This document shows positions 11,440 to 22,422 of a DNA stretch of 64,000 bases, piece by piece (within the stretch, counting starts at the first letter, position 1; each line of letters begins with the position of its first letter). Position numbers and translations under genes: made by a program. The notes below the pieces were generated by a model. It saw only the letters and a list, made by a program, of their open reading frames with translations, was not told where the DNA came from and searched no databases. This DNA is from Buddleja alternifolia (taxonomy: Eukaryota > Streptophyta > Magnoliopsida > Lamiales > Scrophulariaceae). Location: NCBI GenBank assembly GCA_019426215.1, contig CM033395.1:21008569-21072568 (forward strand), read 5' to 3'.

Positions 11440-13062
11440 GGTTGGTCCCAAGTGGCATACGAAAGGGTCTAGAAGGGGGGGGGGTTGAATAGACTCTGAA
11501 ATCTTTTTCGACTTCAAAAATTTCTTATTAAAATTGATTTGGACGCTTGAAAATGTAAACACTTAGTTGAGCGTCTACTTTAAAAAGATTAACTTAGACT
11601 TAAGATTTGAATACTATAACCACTCAGGTTTAAGCGTTCCGTTCTTTAATCAGGGTTAGCACAGCGGAATGATTTTATAAGTCTTTACTTTGAAAGTATT
11701 TAGCGTCATCAAGTTTTCCTTAGTTGCTTTTGGTTAAAATGTTTTGAACGCTTAGAATGCTTAGCGCTTGGTCAAGCGCTTAAGACTGATTTGAAAGCTT
11801 AGTGTTCTCTTTTTCCAAATATAGTTGCTTAACTGTTTTTAATGCCTTTTCAAAGATTAATATGCAAGAGTAAGGTAAAGCAATAAAGCAGTAAGTGACA
11901 CAAGATATTGTAAGGTTCACTGGGTGGTGTAATCCCAGCTACATCCTTCTTCTCCTATGCACTTGGAGGCAATCCACTAAATTGATTCTCGAAGAGTCAC
12001 ACAGAGACTTCTACAAAATAGGGAAACAAGAAGAGAGGAAAATATGGATGACTTGAGCTCCTTGGTCACACAGATTTCTGCTGCAAGCCACTTCAATCTT
12101 CTGCTCCTGGAAAGATGATCTCGAGCTTCTTGATCACACAGATTTCAGCTGCAATAAAGACCTTCCTCAACATGCTTCTCTTACTCAAAAATACTATTTG
12201 TGAAGTCAACAAACTTTTGCACTTAGATGAAACGTGTTGAGAGTTTTTTGTAACAGGTTTGTTTGATGTTGGGAAGTTCAAACAACTTGGGATATCTCAA
12301 TAATAGTGTAGGGTTCTTCTATAAAGATGTTTGAGATATCGATGACTGTCTTTCGAATGTATTTGAGAAGCTTGACGGATTTTTGGCTATGGAGTTTGCA
12401 AGCTACACTCTCAAATTATTTCAGCAAAATTTCTCTCTCTTCACACTCTCTAAGGTTTTACTAGAGGATACTATTTATAAAGATTCTTGGGATTTGTCTG
12501 TTGGACACAATCAGGCACGTGTTTCTCACGCGGTGCGTCAAATAGTCCCTTTCTGACATTCCTGAAATTCTGCTGGTTCCGATTGGACAAGTGCAGACTT
12601 GAACTCTGAAAAGCTGACAGTTTAGTCAAAAGGTGCATTTTGAATTTATTTCCCGTTAGCAATAAATGACTGTTGGTGATTGCATTTAAGTCCTTGATAA
12701 CTTGGGTTTTATCATTCAGGTGAATCTGAAAGCTTGACGCTTGACTCAATGCTTGAGTCACTTGGACGCTTGAGTCAACGCTTGAATCACTTGGCCGCTT
12801 GACGGGACGCTTGAGTCACTTGGACGCTTGACTGGACGCTTGGAACAAATCTTCATCTTCACTTTGACTTTAGACGTTGATCTTCAACTTCATCGCTTAA
12901 TAGACTCACACAGAACTCTATTAGCGACTCAGTATCTATTACTTAGTCTAAAATCTACAAAGATACAATGTTTCTATGAAATCATAAACTTACATTTTTG
13001 GGATCTAACATAAAATCCTATCTTGTCATCATCAAAACATCTAACATGAAATTCCTAACAAT
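11440..13062 (-). repeat. S2 3' LTR
   Basis: 1,623 bases, longer than the roughly 1,490 of its relatives. On the minus strand it begins TGTTAGGAATTTCATG at 13062 and ends ...GGGACCAACC at 11440, where the terminal CA has decayed. TATAAATA lies at 12479-12472. The extra length is largely the short-repeat array at 12728-12842. Confidence 0.88.
12728..12842 (-). repeat. Minisatellite in U3 of S2 3' LTR
   Basis: On the plus strand, repeated GACGCTTG words alternate with TGAGTCACTTG or TGACT variants. I count at least six GACGCTTG/AACGCTTG/GCCGCTTG cores within 115 bases. Other LTRs of the family have only one or two GCGCTTGA words here. The array lies about 220-330 bases from the LTR start and upstream of the TATA box, a usual place for LTR enhancers. 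Confidence 0.75.
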
Positions 13063-13074
13063 TTCCCCCTATTT
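13063..13074 (-). other. S2 polypurine tract
   Basis: Minus-strand ATAGGGGGAAAT directly before the LTR start. It is a one-base-type variant of the AAAAAGGGGGAAAT tract in B, S1 and J. Confidence 0.8.
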
Positions 13075-13221
13075 GATGATGTCAAGCCCCTAACTCTTAT
13101 AACTCTTTTATAATTCAAGAGTTTAAAGAAAAGCCCAAAATAATATAAGTTGCGTTTTGAAAGTTATATAAGTTAGCTAATGTTAGATTAGCTTCAACAA
13201 GATGTTTCAGCGATAAATCAT

Positions 13222-13570
13222 TCATTCATATATATGGAATTGAAAGCGTATATGATTTATACTGAAATGATGAATACCTACGTTTTCTTTCTCTTTCCCC
13301 TTAAACTGCTTTTCTTTCTCTTCTTCCCCCTTCTTGTCATCATCAAGGGAAGACAGCAGTTCAAGCGATACTCTAAAGCTTGAGGAGGAGGACCAGTTGT
13401 TGTGGGGAAAAACTCGGCCACTTCTATCGACCACTCAGCGTCCACAGTCACTTCCACGTCTGGAAGGACCGTGTAAACAATATCCTCTAGCGATTTTCAC
13501 AGTCGCATCCACGTCTGGAGGGACAGTGAAAAATTCTTTGGCGATTTCCACCACCGTTGATACCACTTGA
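13222..13570 (-). pseudogene. S2 env-like gene remnant (middle joined to C-terminal part)
   Basis: Minus-strand codons near 13530-13570 resemble the env-like gene of B just after its second candidate intron (TVVEIAKE here, TVVDIAKEV there). The open frame 13222-13434 ends with SLDDDKKGEEEKEKQF, matching B's LDDAKK-KEKHQ region once B is read in its downstream frame. The middle of the gene is deleted. Two similar CCAGACGTGGA segments lie near 13455 and 13515. Confidence 0.65.
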
Positions 13571-13988
13571 TGGTAAATCAACATCCAACTATGTATGCCT
13601 TCTCAAGACATTTAAAAAGTTATGCATGATTTTATAAAATGTTTTTATTAAGTGTTGAAGGGAATATTCAACGCTTAACATATATCATTTGATGACACCA
13701 CTTCTTGTAAAATTTATGTTGACGCTTGAAATCAAATTCTTTTTATGTTTGAGCGTCTAACATATCATGCACAAATAACTATAAGCGTCGATGATCTATG
13801 CATATGAAAACAGTTTTTGATCATTGACGCTTACACATATGTTCAAGTACAATTTTAAGGTTCCCCCTAAATTTGACAACTCGTAACATTTTTGAAAAAT
13901 GCTTTTTAGACATTATAATAAAGTCAATTCCCCCTAAATTATACGTCTAATGAAATTATGATCCATAATGATTAAACGTTTAAATCAT
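13571..13988 (-). other. S2 pol-env spacer sequence, no gene
   Basis: No coding signal. On the minus strand it resembles the spacer after RNase H in B (24052-24649): GGGGGAACCTT-like stretches and the GATCA...AACGCTT pattern recur. Pol is missing between this and gag, so a deletion junction lies near 13985. Confidence 0.5.
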
Positions 13989-14842
13989 TCATACCTCATT
14001 TTGGAAAGAAGAACAGGAATTTCTCTTTTCATATCTAAGAAATTTCTTGAATTTCTTGACCAATAAATCCATTTCCTTTTCCTCACTCGAACCTGTCGCT
14101 TCCACCTCACTAACTGATTTTCCCTTGTTATTAGTTGTAGCGATTAAGGCTCCGAACTCAGTCGCTAAAGACGAGGTGTAGCTGACTTCTCCTAATTCGA
14201 ATTCAAAAGCCTTTAGCTCCGAGAACACTTGTTCTGGCGTAATAATGTCCAACATTTGTGATTCTCTCATTGCTACAGTCTTTATTAGATATTTGCTTGG
14301 AAGACTTCTAAATTTTTTTTTGACCATTTCCTTGTTGGTCAACTCCTTATCCAAAGACACTAACTTTGTAATAAGCGACGTAAATCTCGCAGCCAATTGA
14401 TCTAGCGTCTCGCTTGGCAACATCTTAAAATTCTCAAATCTTTGCATGAATATGGAGAGCTTGTTCTCTCTCATCTGTGCTGAACCTTCACATATTGTGG
14501 CTAACTTATTCTAAATTTCCTTAATCGTAAAGCACGACTTGATCTTATTGAATAAGTTATCATTGCACCAATGGCTGCATATAGAGCGTTCCGTCCAACA
14601 TTATCCAAATTTGCTCTTCGACGCTCATCAGCTGACCACTCATGCTTTAGCTTCTCAACATAACCATCCGGAGTCGCTTCAGTCGCTCCAGGCGCTCTAG
14701 TGATGACTTTGAATATTCGAATCGGTCCATCTGAAATGATATCACACATTTCATCATCACAAACACAAACATAATTAAATGCTTTGACCTTCCACGAGTC
14801 ATAATTTGACTCGGTCAACTTAGGAACTCTTGAAAATGCCAT
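13989..14842 (-). pseudogene. S2 gag N-terminal part
   Basis: ATG 14842 (MAFSRVPKLTESNYDSW). Two open stretches (14501-14842, 13989-14474) are separated by a stop and a shift near 14500-14580. They cover the capsid up to KKFKKFLRYEKRN, just before the zinc knuckle, where the sequence leaves gag. The nucleocapsid part is absent. The family match to A, B and I is clear along the whole length. Confidence 0.85.
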
Positions 14843-14923
14843 GAAATTTTTTAAAGCAACTAAAATTTTAAAGGGATCTGAATAAGCAGTTACACTTGGA
14901 AATTTAAAATTTCACTTTCAACC

Positions 14924-14935
14924 GCTCTGATACCA
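14924..14935 (-). other. S2 primer binding site (tRNA-iMet)
   Basis: Minus-strand TGGTATCAGAGC, exact, two bases inside the LTR end at 14938. Confidence 0.9.
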
Positions 14936-14937
14936 AT

Positions 14938-16274
14938 TGTTGGTCTCAAGTGGCATACGAAAGGGTCTAGAAGCGGGGATGGGGTTGAATAGACCCTGAA
15001 GTCTTTTTTTACTTCAAAAATTTCGTATTAAAATTGATTTGGATGCTTGAAAATGTAAACACTTAGTTGAGCATTTACTTTGAAAACTGTTTGAAAAGAT
15101 TAACTTAGACTTAAGATTTGAATACTATAACCACTCAGGTTTAAGCGTTCAGTTCTTTAGTCGGGGTTAGCACAACGGAATAATTTTATAAGCCTTCACT
15201 TTGAAAGTATTTAGCATCACAAAGTTTTCCTTAGTTGCTTTTGGTTAAAACGTTTTGAACGCTTAGAATGCTTAGCGCTTGGTCAAGCGCTTAAGACTGA
15301 TTTGAAAGCTTAGCGTTCCCTTTTTCCAAATATAGTTGCTTAACTGTTTTTAATGCCTTTTCGAAGATTAATATGCAAGAGTAAGGTAAAGCAATAAAGC
15401 AGTAAGTGACACAAGATATTGTAAGGTTCACTGGGTGGTGTAATCCCAGCTACATCCTTCTTCTCCTATGCACTTGGACGCAATCCACTAAATTGATTCT
15501 TGAGGAGTCACACAGAGACTTCTACAAAATAGGAAAATAGGAAGAGATGGATATGGATGACATGAGCTCTTTGGTCACACAGATTTCTACTGCAAGCCAC
15601 TTCAATCCTCTGCTCCTGGAAAGACGATCTCGAGCTCCTTGATCACACGGATTTCAGCTCTAATAAAGACCTTCCTCAACAAGTTTCTCTTACTCAAAAA
15701 TATTGCTTGTGAAGTCAACAAACTTTTGCACTTAGATGAAAGGTCTTGAGAGTTTTTTGTAACAGGTTTGTTTGATGTTTGGAAGTTCAAACAACTTGGG
15801 ATATCTCAATAATAGTGTAGGGTTCTTCTATGAAGATGTTTGAGATATCGGTGACTATCTTTCGAATGTATTTGAGAAGCTTGATGGATTTTGGCTGTGG
15901 ACTTTGCAAGCTACACTCTCAAATTATTTGAACAAAGTTTTTATCTCTTCACACTCTCTAAGGTTTTGATGGAGGGTACTATTTATAGAGATTTTTGGAA
16001 TTTGTCTATTGGACATAATCAGGCGCATGTCTCTCACGCAGCTCGTCAAATACTCCCTTTCTGACATTCCTGAAATTCTACTGGTTCCGATTGGACAAGA
16101 GTAGACTTGAACTCTGAAAAGCTAACAGTCTAGTCAAAAGGTTGCTTGTCCACAAGTCATACTGTCTTGTTACATTTAATGCACTTATCAAATATTTAAT
16201 GCATTTTGAATTTATTTCCCATTAGAAATAAATGACCGTTGGTGATTGCATTTAAGTCCTTGATAACTTGGGTT
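14938..16274 (-). repeat. S2 5' LTR, truncated at its start
   Basis: Ends GAGACCAACA (minus) at 14938. TATAAATA lies at 15987-15980. The LTR stops at 16274, about 290 bases short of its expected TGTTAGG start, where S1 sequence resumes. It lacks the minisatellite seen in its partner because that part is missing. Confidence 0.85.
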
Positions 16275-16344
16275 TTCTTTGAACTCTTAATCTATAAAAG
16301 ATTTTTAAGAATTAAAGTCTTGACATCATCAAAAAGGGGGAAAT
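16275..16344 (+). other. S1 3' leader end with polypurine tract
   Basis: Homologous to B 29840-29909: ACTCTTAATCTATAAAAG, then CTTGACATCATC and the tract AAAAAGGGGGAAAT at 16331-16344, adjacent to the LTR. Confidence 0.8.
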
Positions 16345-17092
16345 TGTTAGGAATTTCATGTTAGATGTTTTGATGGTGACAAGATATGATTTTATGTTAG
16401 ACCCCAAAATATAATGTAAGTTTATGTTTCATAGATCAATTGTATAAGCGTTTGAAAGTATGTAATTTTGTTAGGCTTGTAATTTTTATCTTTGTAGATT
16501 TTAGACTAAGTATTAGATACCAAATCGCTAATAGAATTCTAGATGAATCTATTAGAGATGAAGTTGAAGATCAGCTTCTGAAGTCAAAAGAAGATGAAGA
16601 TTTATCCTTAGCGTCTGTCAAACGCTAAAGGACTATTTTAGGATTCATGGATCAAGCGCTCAAAGCACTCTAGCGATCAGAATTAGATTCACCCGAAATA
16701 AATTCTCAAGTCATGAAGGACTTAAATGCAATCATTCAACGGAGATTTATTTCCAACGGAAAATAAATTCAAATGCATTAAATGCCCGATAAGTTCATTA
16801 AATGTGATAAGCCAATATGACTTGTGGACAAGCCACCTTCTTGACTGGACTGTGAGAATTTTAGAGTTTATAGCTGCTCCCGTCCAATCAGAACCAGCAG
16901 GATTTCAGGAATGTCAGAGAAAAGGTATAATCATGCGCCGTGTAAAAGGCACGCTGCTACATGTGTCCAACGGACATAATCCCAAGAATTGCCTATAAAT
17001 ACCTAATTTCAGCAAACCCTAAACAGAGACATACGTACATGCACAAGAAAATTTTGCTGAAATTCTCTGTCAATGAAAAAGCTTAGAAACTC
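16345..17092 (+). repeat. S1 3' LTR, cut by insertion of B
   Basis: Starts TGTTAGGAATTTCATG and has TATAAATA at 16994-17001. It stops within U5-side sequence (...GCTTAGAAACTC), where the B LTR begins. The last five bases AACTC would be B's target duplication, but the right partner is lost. Confidence 0.88.
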
Positions 17093-18576
17093 TGTTAGGA
17101 AATTTCATGTTAGATTTTTTGATGATGACAAGATAGGATTTTATGTTAGACCCCAAATATAATGTAAGTTTCTATTTTAATAGATCTATGTATAAGCGTT
17201 TGAAAGTATGTAATTTTTTATTAGGCTTGTAATATTTATCTTTATAGATTTTAGACTAAAAATTAGATACCGAATCGCTAATAGAATTCTGGGTGTGTCT
17301 ATTAGAGAAGAAGTTGAAGATCAGCGTCTGAAGTCAACTGAAGATGAAGATTTGTTCTTAGCGCCTGTCAAACGCTAAAGGACTATTTCAGGATTCATAA
17401 ATCAAGCGCTTAAAGCATTATAGCGATATGTATCAGATTTACCTGAATTAAATCCTCAAGTCATGAAGGACTTAAATGCAATCATTCAACAGACATTTAT
17501 TTCCAACGGGAAATAAATTCAAATGCATTAAATGCCTGATAAGAGCATTAAATGTGATAAGCTATTATGACTTGTGGACAAGTCACCTTTTTTACTAGAC
17601 TGTCAGAACTTCAGAGTTTATTGCTGCTCCCCGTCCAATCGGAACTAGCGAATTTTCAGGAATGTCAGAGAAAAGGTAGAATCACGCGCTGCATGAAAGG
17701 AACGCTCCCACATGCGTCCAACGAACAGATCCTAAGAATTGCCTATAAATACCCTACCTTCAGCAAACCCTGATATAGAGATAATAGAAATATACGTACA
17801 TGCACAAGAAACTCTGTTGAAATTTCTCGTTCAAAGAAAAAGCTTAGAAACTCCATAGCCAAAATCTTTCATGCTTTTTATATACATTCCAGACAGTCAC
17901 AAATATCTCAAACCTCTTCCAAAGAAGAAACCTAAATTCTTACTGAGATAATCCAAGTTGTTTGATCTTCCGAAAAACAAACAAACCCTTGTGACAAAAC
18001 CCTCAACCTTTCATCTGAGTGAGAAAGCTTTTGAAACCCCTTACAGGTAGTATTTCTGAGTGAGAGAAGCTTGTAGAAGAAAATATTCATTGGTGCTGAA
18101 ATCTGTGTGATCAAGGAGCCCAAGATCATTTTCACCTATTTACTATCTTGTAGAAGATTCTGTGTGATTCTTTGATAATCATCTTAGAGAATTTCCTCCA
18201 AGTGAAGAAGGAGAAGGAGGACGTAGTTGTGATTACTTTAATGATTGTTTTGTTTTACATTATATTATATTCATTGAAAAAGACAAGCTAATCTGCTAAG
18301 CGACTATTTAATTAAAACGAACGCTAAAGCTTTAAAATCATTTCGGCTGTGCTAACCTTGATTAAGTGATCTAAGCGTTACCCTACTTTGGTAAATTGCT
18401 AAAATCACCAAGTCTAAGTTATCTTTACTGAAGCGTCTGACCCAAGCGTTCAGTTGCCTAAGCGTTCTAACCATTAAAAGTTATACAAAATTTTTGAAGT
18501 CGAAAAAGAGTTCAGGTTCTATTCAAACCCCCCTCCCCCCTTTCTAGACCCTTTCGTATGCCAATTGGGACCACCA
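17093..18576 (+). repeat. Element B 5' LTR
   Basis: 1,484 bases, TGTTAGGAAATTTCATG to GGGACCACCA. It has a C-tract followed by TTTCTAGACCC near the end. The partner at 29910 lacks about 130 bases near its start and everything after ATTACATCAC. Confidence 0.92.
17744..17751 (+). promoter_or_regulatory. TATA box of element B 5' LTR
   Basis: TATAAATA within GCCTATAAATACCC, about 650 bases into the LTR. It is preceded at 17644-17740 by sequence conserved in all copies. It probably drives the genomic RNA. Equivalent boxes are at 16994, 30474, 49449 and 56332. Confidence 0.6.
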
Positions 18577-18578
18577 AG

Positions 18579-18590
18579 TGGTATCAGAGC
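18579..18590 (+). other. Element B primer binding site (tRNA-iMet)
   Basis: TGGTATCAGAGC, exact complement of the initiator tRNA-Met 3' end, two bases after the LTR. Confidence 0.95.
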
Positions 18591-18692
18591 GGTTGAATTA
18601 GAAACCTAAGCGTTTATGAGCGTAACTGCTTGTTCAGATCCATTGTTTTTAAACTTAGTCGCTTTAAATTTGTCTCTCAAAAACATCTCATT

Positions 18693-20869
18693 ATGGCTTT
18701 TAACAAAATGCCTAAGTTGGTAGAATCAAACTATGATTCTTGGAAACTTAGAGCATTCGCTTATTTATGCTCTTGCGATAATGAAATGTGTGATGTGATT
18801 ACAGATGGACCCATTCAGATTATGAAAGTTGTAACTCGAGCCCCTGGAGCGACCGAGGCTACTCCAGATGGCTACGTCGAGAAACCTAAGTGAGATTGGA
18901 CGCTAGAGGATAGAAAAAGAGCGAATTTGGATAATTTTGGACGAAGTGAACTCTACTCAGCATTAGGAGATAATGATGCATTGTTCAACAAGATCAAGCA
19001 ATGTAAGACTTCTAAAGAAATATGGGATAAGATGGCTATAGTATGTGAAGGTTCAACACAAATGAAGGAGAACAAGCTCTCCATAGCCATGCAAAGATTT
19101 GAGCATTTCAAGACGCAACCCAATGAGACGCTAGAACAATTGGACGCAAGGTTCACTTTGCTCATTACAGAGTTAGCGTCATTAGACAAGGAGTTGACCA
19201 ACAAGGAAATGGTCAATAAGATTTTCAGAAGTCTTCTAAGCAAGTATTTGATTAAAACTGTTGTTATGAGAGAATCATAGACATTGGAGACTCTTACTCC
19301 AGAACATGTGTTTTCAGAATTAAAGGCATTTGAGTTCGAGTTAGGTGAAGTCAGCGACACATCGACTTCAGCGACTGAATCAGGAGCTTTAATCGCTACT
19401 ACCAAGAGTAAGGAAAAAACAGTTAGTGAGGTTAAATCAACGAAATCTAATGAAGAAAAGGAAATGGCCTTATTAGTCAAGAAATTCAAGAAATTTCTAA
19501 GATATGAAAAGATAAATCCTATTGGACAAACTTCATTTCAAACACCTCCCCCAACACTAGCGCCTCAGTATCGAGCGCCTACAACTCCTACTCAGAATCT
19601 CTCAGCACCAGTTGGAACAAAGCGATTAACCACTGAACAGAAAATGAAAACTAATTTGTGTATAATTGTAGGAAACCAGGGCACTACTAGGTAAATTGCC
19701 CTTATCCAAATGTGTCTAAGCTCATAAGGTAAGACTATGCGGATAGAAACCAATTCAGGAGCAACCTTCGCTAACAAGGTTTGCTAGCAGAATCTGAACC
19801 ATTCTCCGCACCTGAAGAGGACTTAGAATCATCAGGTAAAAGCAGTGATGATGAGCCTATAAGCGACTCAACTTTGATTTGTCTTATGGCAAGAGATGAT
19901 GAAGCATCTGACGATTCGCTACCAGGGGTAACCAATGAATTAACTCATCCTCTTTCTTATGATGAATTGCTTGACAAAGTCAATGAATATTATAAAGATT
20001 GTCAAGATGCCGCCAAAATATATCAAAATCACTTCGCTATTATCTCATCACTCACAAGTGATAAAGTAACACTCAAAGCAGAGTTGCAAGTTCAACAACA
20101 ATGCATTGAGAAGAACCAATCGCTTGAGAGTGATCAACTGAAAAGCGATCTTGATATAATAGTCAAAAGAGAAGCTGATATGATCGCTAGACTTGCCAAA
20201 TCAGAGCAGCTCGTCTCATCATTATCAAAAGCTTCAAGAAAGTTGGATAGTGTGACAGAGGTAACAAGAATGTTTGGTGAAAAGACTGGTTTAGGATGCA
20301 ATAAATTTGGTAAACACCCAAATAAATCTAATGTTATGGCAAACAACAAAGGAAAGGGTGTTTTCTTTGTTGAGAAAGGTTCACAAAGTCAAACACTGAA
20401 TGAATCAAGCGACAATGGTACGAGGCCAAATGAGAAAGCCAAAGCTGACTCAGGCAAGGTAAAGGCGAAAGCAAACGATTCACAAAGACGGGTTCATCCA
20501 AAAGCTCAAAAGGCCATGGATAAATCTGATCACTGTGAATCAAGCGCTAAGCGTCCAGCACCAAAAGTGCAACCCAAGCCAGCGCCAAGGAAATACCAGC
20601 GTCAATATCCAAGACAGTCAAGACCATATTATCGATACCATGATGATCATGATTATGACTCCTATTATAATCGAGGATTTTATTATACACCCAAAAAGCA
20701 CACATAGCACAAAGTGAACAAAAAGCACACACAACATGATGTGAAACCCAAGAAGGTCAGTATTCCTACAATGAAGACTAAGCAAATATGGGTTCCTAAA
20801 GTTCTAATTCAAACCAAAGTTACTAACGCTGAAGGACCCAAGACAACATGGGTACCTAAGAAGAATTAG
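18693..20869 (+). pseudogene. Element B gag (capsid, nucleocapsid) pseudogene
   Basis: ATG 18693 (MAFNKMPKLVESNYDSW) to TAG 20867-20869, about 725 codons. The capsid region is open in pieces 18630-18893, 18927-19280 and 19284-19694, all in one frame. The stop at 19278 replaces the glutamine of RESQTLE. A one-base loss near 19660 shifts the frame at the zinc knuckle (C-N-C-RKPGHY...NC). The rest (19781-20707) has an acidic stretch, a coiled-coil-like region (about 20080-20230), a Lys-rich basic region and a Tyr/Asp-rich tail. Gag assembles the cytoplasmic particle that packages element RNA. Confidence 0.9.
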
Positions 20870-20882
20870 AATTGTCCTTTAA

Positions 20883-21260
20883 ATGTAGGTACCTAGAGCC
20901 AACACTGATACTTCAGTTTGGTACATCGATAGTGGATAGTTAAGACACATGACGGGTTCCAAACATCTCCTATCTTCAGTGATAACTCGAAAGGTAAAAC
21001 CAAAGGTATAGGTATCATGCATATATAGGGGGGACATCATGATTAGTGATGTATATTATGTTGAGGGTCTTAAGCATAATTTGTTAAGCATTAGTCAATT
21101 TTGTGATAAAGGCTTTGAAATAAAATTTTCAAGCGACTTCTGCTATGTTAACGACACTAAGACTAAGTCCACTAAATTAAGAGAAAAAAGAACAAACAAT
21201 GTGTATTTAGTAGACTGGTATTCTACAATTGATAACAACCCCACAAGCTTTGTAGCTAAA
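20883..21260 (+). pseudogene. Element B protease, start of pol
   Basis: ATG 20883 stands 13 nt after the gag stop. TAA 20880-20882 directly precedes it in frame, and the second codon is TAG where S1 has CAG. The active site reads DSG and is followed by a stop (YIDSG*LRHMTG). A deletion follows before the match resumes at GKTKGIG. The frame continues into the integrase (MISDVYYVEGLKHNLLSISQF from 21039). Confidence 0.85.
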
Positions 21261-22422
21261 AGTCAAAATGAATTGGGTTGGTTATGACATAGAAAAATGA
21301 ATTACCTCAAATTTAAGGCAATCTCTTAGTTAATATCACTAAATCTAGTGGAGGGATGACCTAATGGTTCCTTTCAGAAGAATCACTTATGTGATGCATG
21401 TCAAATGGGTAAAAAAGTTAAATCATCTTTTAAAAAGAAACCATGCCTATCTATTTCTAGAGTTCTTGAACTATTGCATCTAGATTTGTTTGGTCCTATT
21501 CAAATCATGAGCGTTAGTGGTAAAAAGTACTCGCTAGTAACAGTTGATGATTTCTCTCGCTATACATGGGTAGAATTCCTAGCGACCAAAGATGAGACTA
21601 GTATTAAGCTCACACCGCTAATTCATCAATTGCAAACTTATAAAGATTTAAAGGTGACAAGAATTAGAAGCGATAGAGGAACTGAATTTACTAACCAATT
21701 TGTTGAGAAATTTTGTATAGACTTTGGAATACTTCATGAGTATTCTGCTCCAAGAACACCTCAACAGAATGGAGTTGCCAAGCGACGGAACAGAACGCTT
21801 AAAGAAGCTGCTAGGACTATGCTTGCAGAGTCAAAGCTGCCTCAAAGGTTTTGGGCCGAAGCCATCAACACCGCTTGCTACACTCAGAACCGGTGTATGA
21901 TCAACAAGCAACATGAGAAGACTCCATATGAGTTATGGAAGGGACGTAAGCCTAACGTTTCATATTTTCATGTATTTGGTTCAAAATGTTTCATTCATAA
22001 CAATGGATCCCAAAGCCTAAAGACATTTGATCCCAAAGCGGATAAAGGAAACTTTCTAGGCTATGCCAAGAATGGAAAGAGTTTTCGCATCCTAAATAAG
22101 ATCGAATCAAAGTTTGAAGAGTTCATTCATGTTGTGTTTGATGATGCTAACCAAGAACCAAGTAAGGTGAATCCTGATGATGTAGGAATTGAAGATCTCA
22201 CTCAACAACCGTCACAAATCAATCTTGGTGATGATAGTGATGATGATGAGAATTTTGAAATCTTTGTGCCCATTCCTAAGGATACTCGTGAGGTTAACAA
22301 TGGTGATAATGTCAGAATTACTGATGATCATGAAGAAAATGATCATCAAGAGCAAATTGGAACTGTGGATGATGCAGGGACTGCGCAGGAGACAAATGAG
22401 GGTCAAGCGATTGTTAACTAAG
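21261..22422 (+). pseudogene. Element B integrase, catalytic glutamate replaced
   Basis: The HHCC pre-integrase domain is broken by stops near 21285 (Trp to TGA) and 21328 (Gln to TAG). The core is open at 21405-22421: HLDLFGP, VDDFSRYTWVEFL and RSDRGTEF carry the first two acidic residues. The third should be the glutamate of NGVAE; it is lysine here (AAG at 21780-21782; GAG in copy I at 42489-42487). GKR-type and acidic C-terminal regions follow (FVPIPKDTREVN). The stop at 22419-22421 replaces a glutamine. Integration activity is excluded. Confidence 0.9.

Larger units (their letters stand above)
11440..16274 (-). mobile_element. SIRE-type element S2, nested in S1
   Basis: Minus-oriented: 5' LTR 14938-16274 (its start is missing), primer site 14924-14935, gag 14842-13989, a large deletion of pol, a spacer, an env-like remnant 13570-13222, PPT and 3' LTR 13062-11440. 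It interrupts the S1 protease in the codons after STIDN. The S1 sequence that resumes at 16275 is its extreme 3' end, so a deletion took part of the S2 LTR and most of S1. Confidence 0.82.
10753..17092 (+). mobile_element. SIRE-type element S1, internally deleted, nested in C and hosting S2 and B
   Basis: Pieces in order: 5' LTR fragment 10753-10938, gag-end and protease 10939-11439, then S2 (11440-16274), the S1 3' end with PPT 16275-16344, and 3' LTR 16345-17092 cut by the insertion of B at 17093. The left flank is CTTGT (10748-10752). The right LTR end and second duplication were lost in the deletion at about 30971. Most of gag, IN, RT, RNase H and any env-like gene are gone. Confidence 0.8.

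Noticed and set aside
12721..12845. Short repeats in the S2 LTR considered as a CRISPR-like array
   Set aside because: Units are irregular and only 8-24 bases apart, without unique spacers, within a plant LTR; a minisatellite explains them.
22419..22421. Stop in B between integrase and RT considered as a programmed readthrough site
   Set aside because: Copies A and I read a glutamine codon here, so it is a private nonsense mutation.
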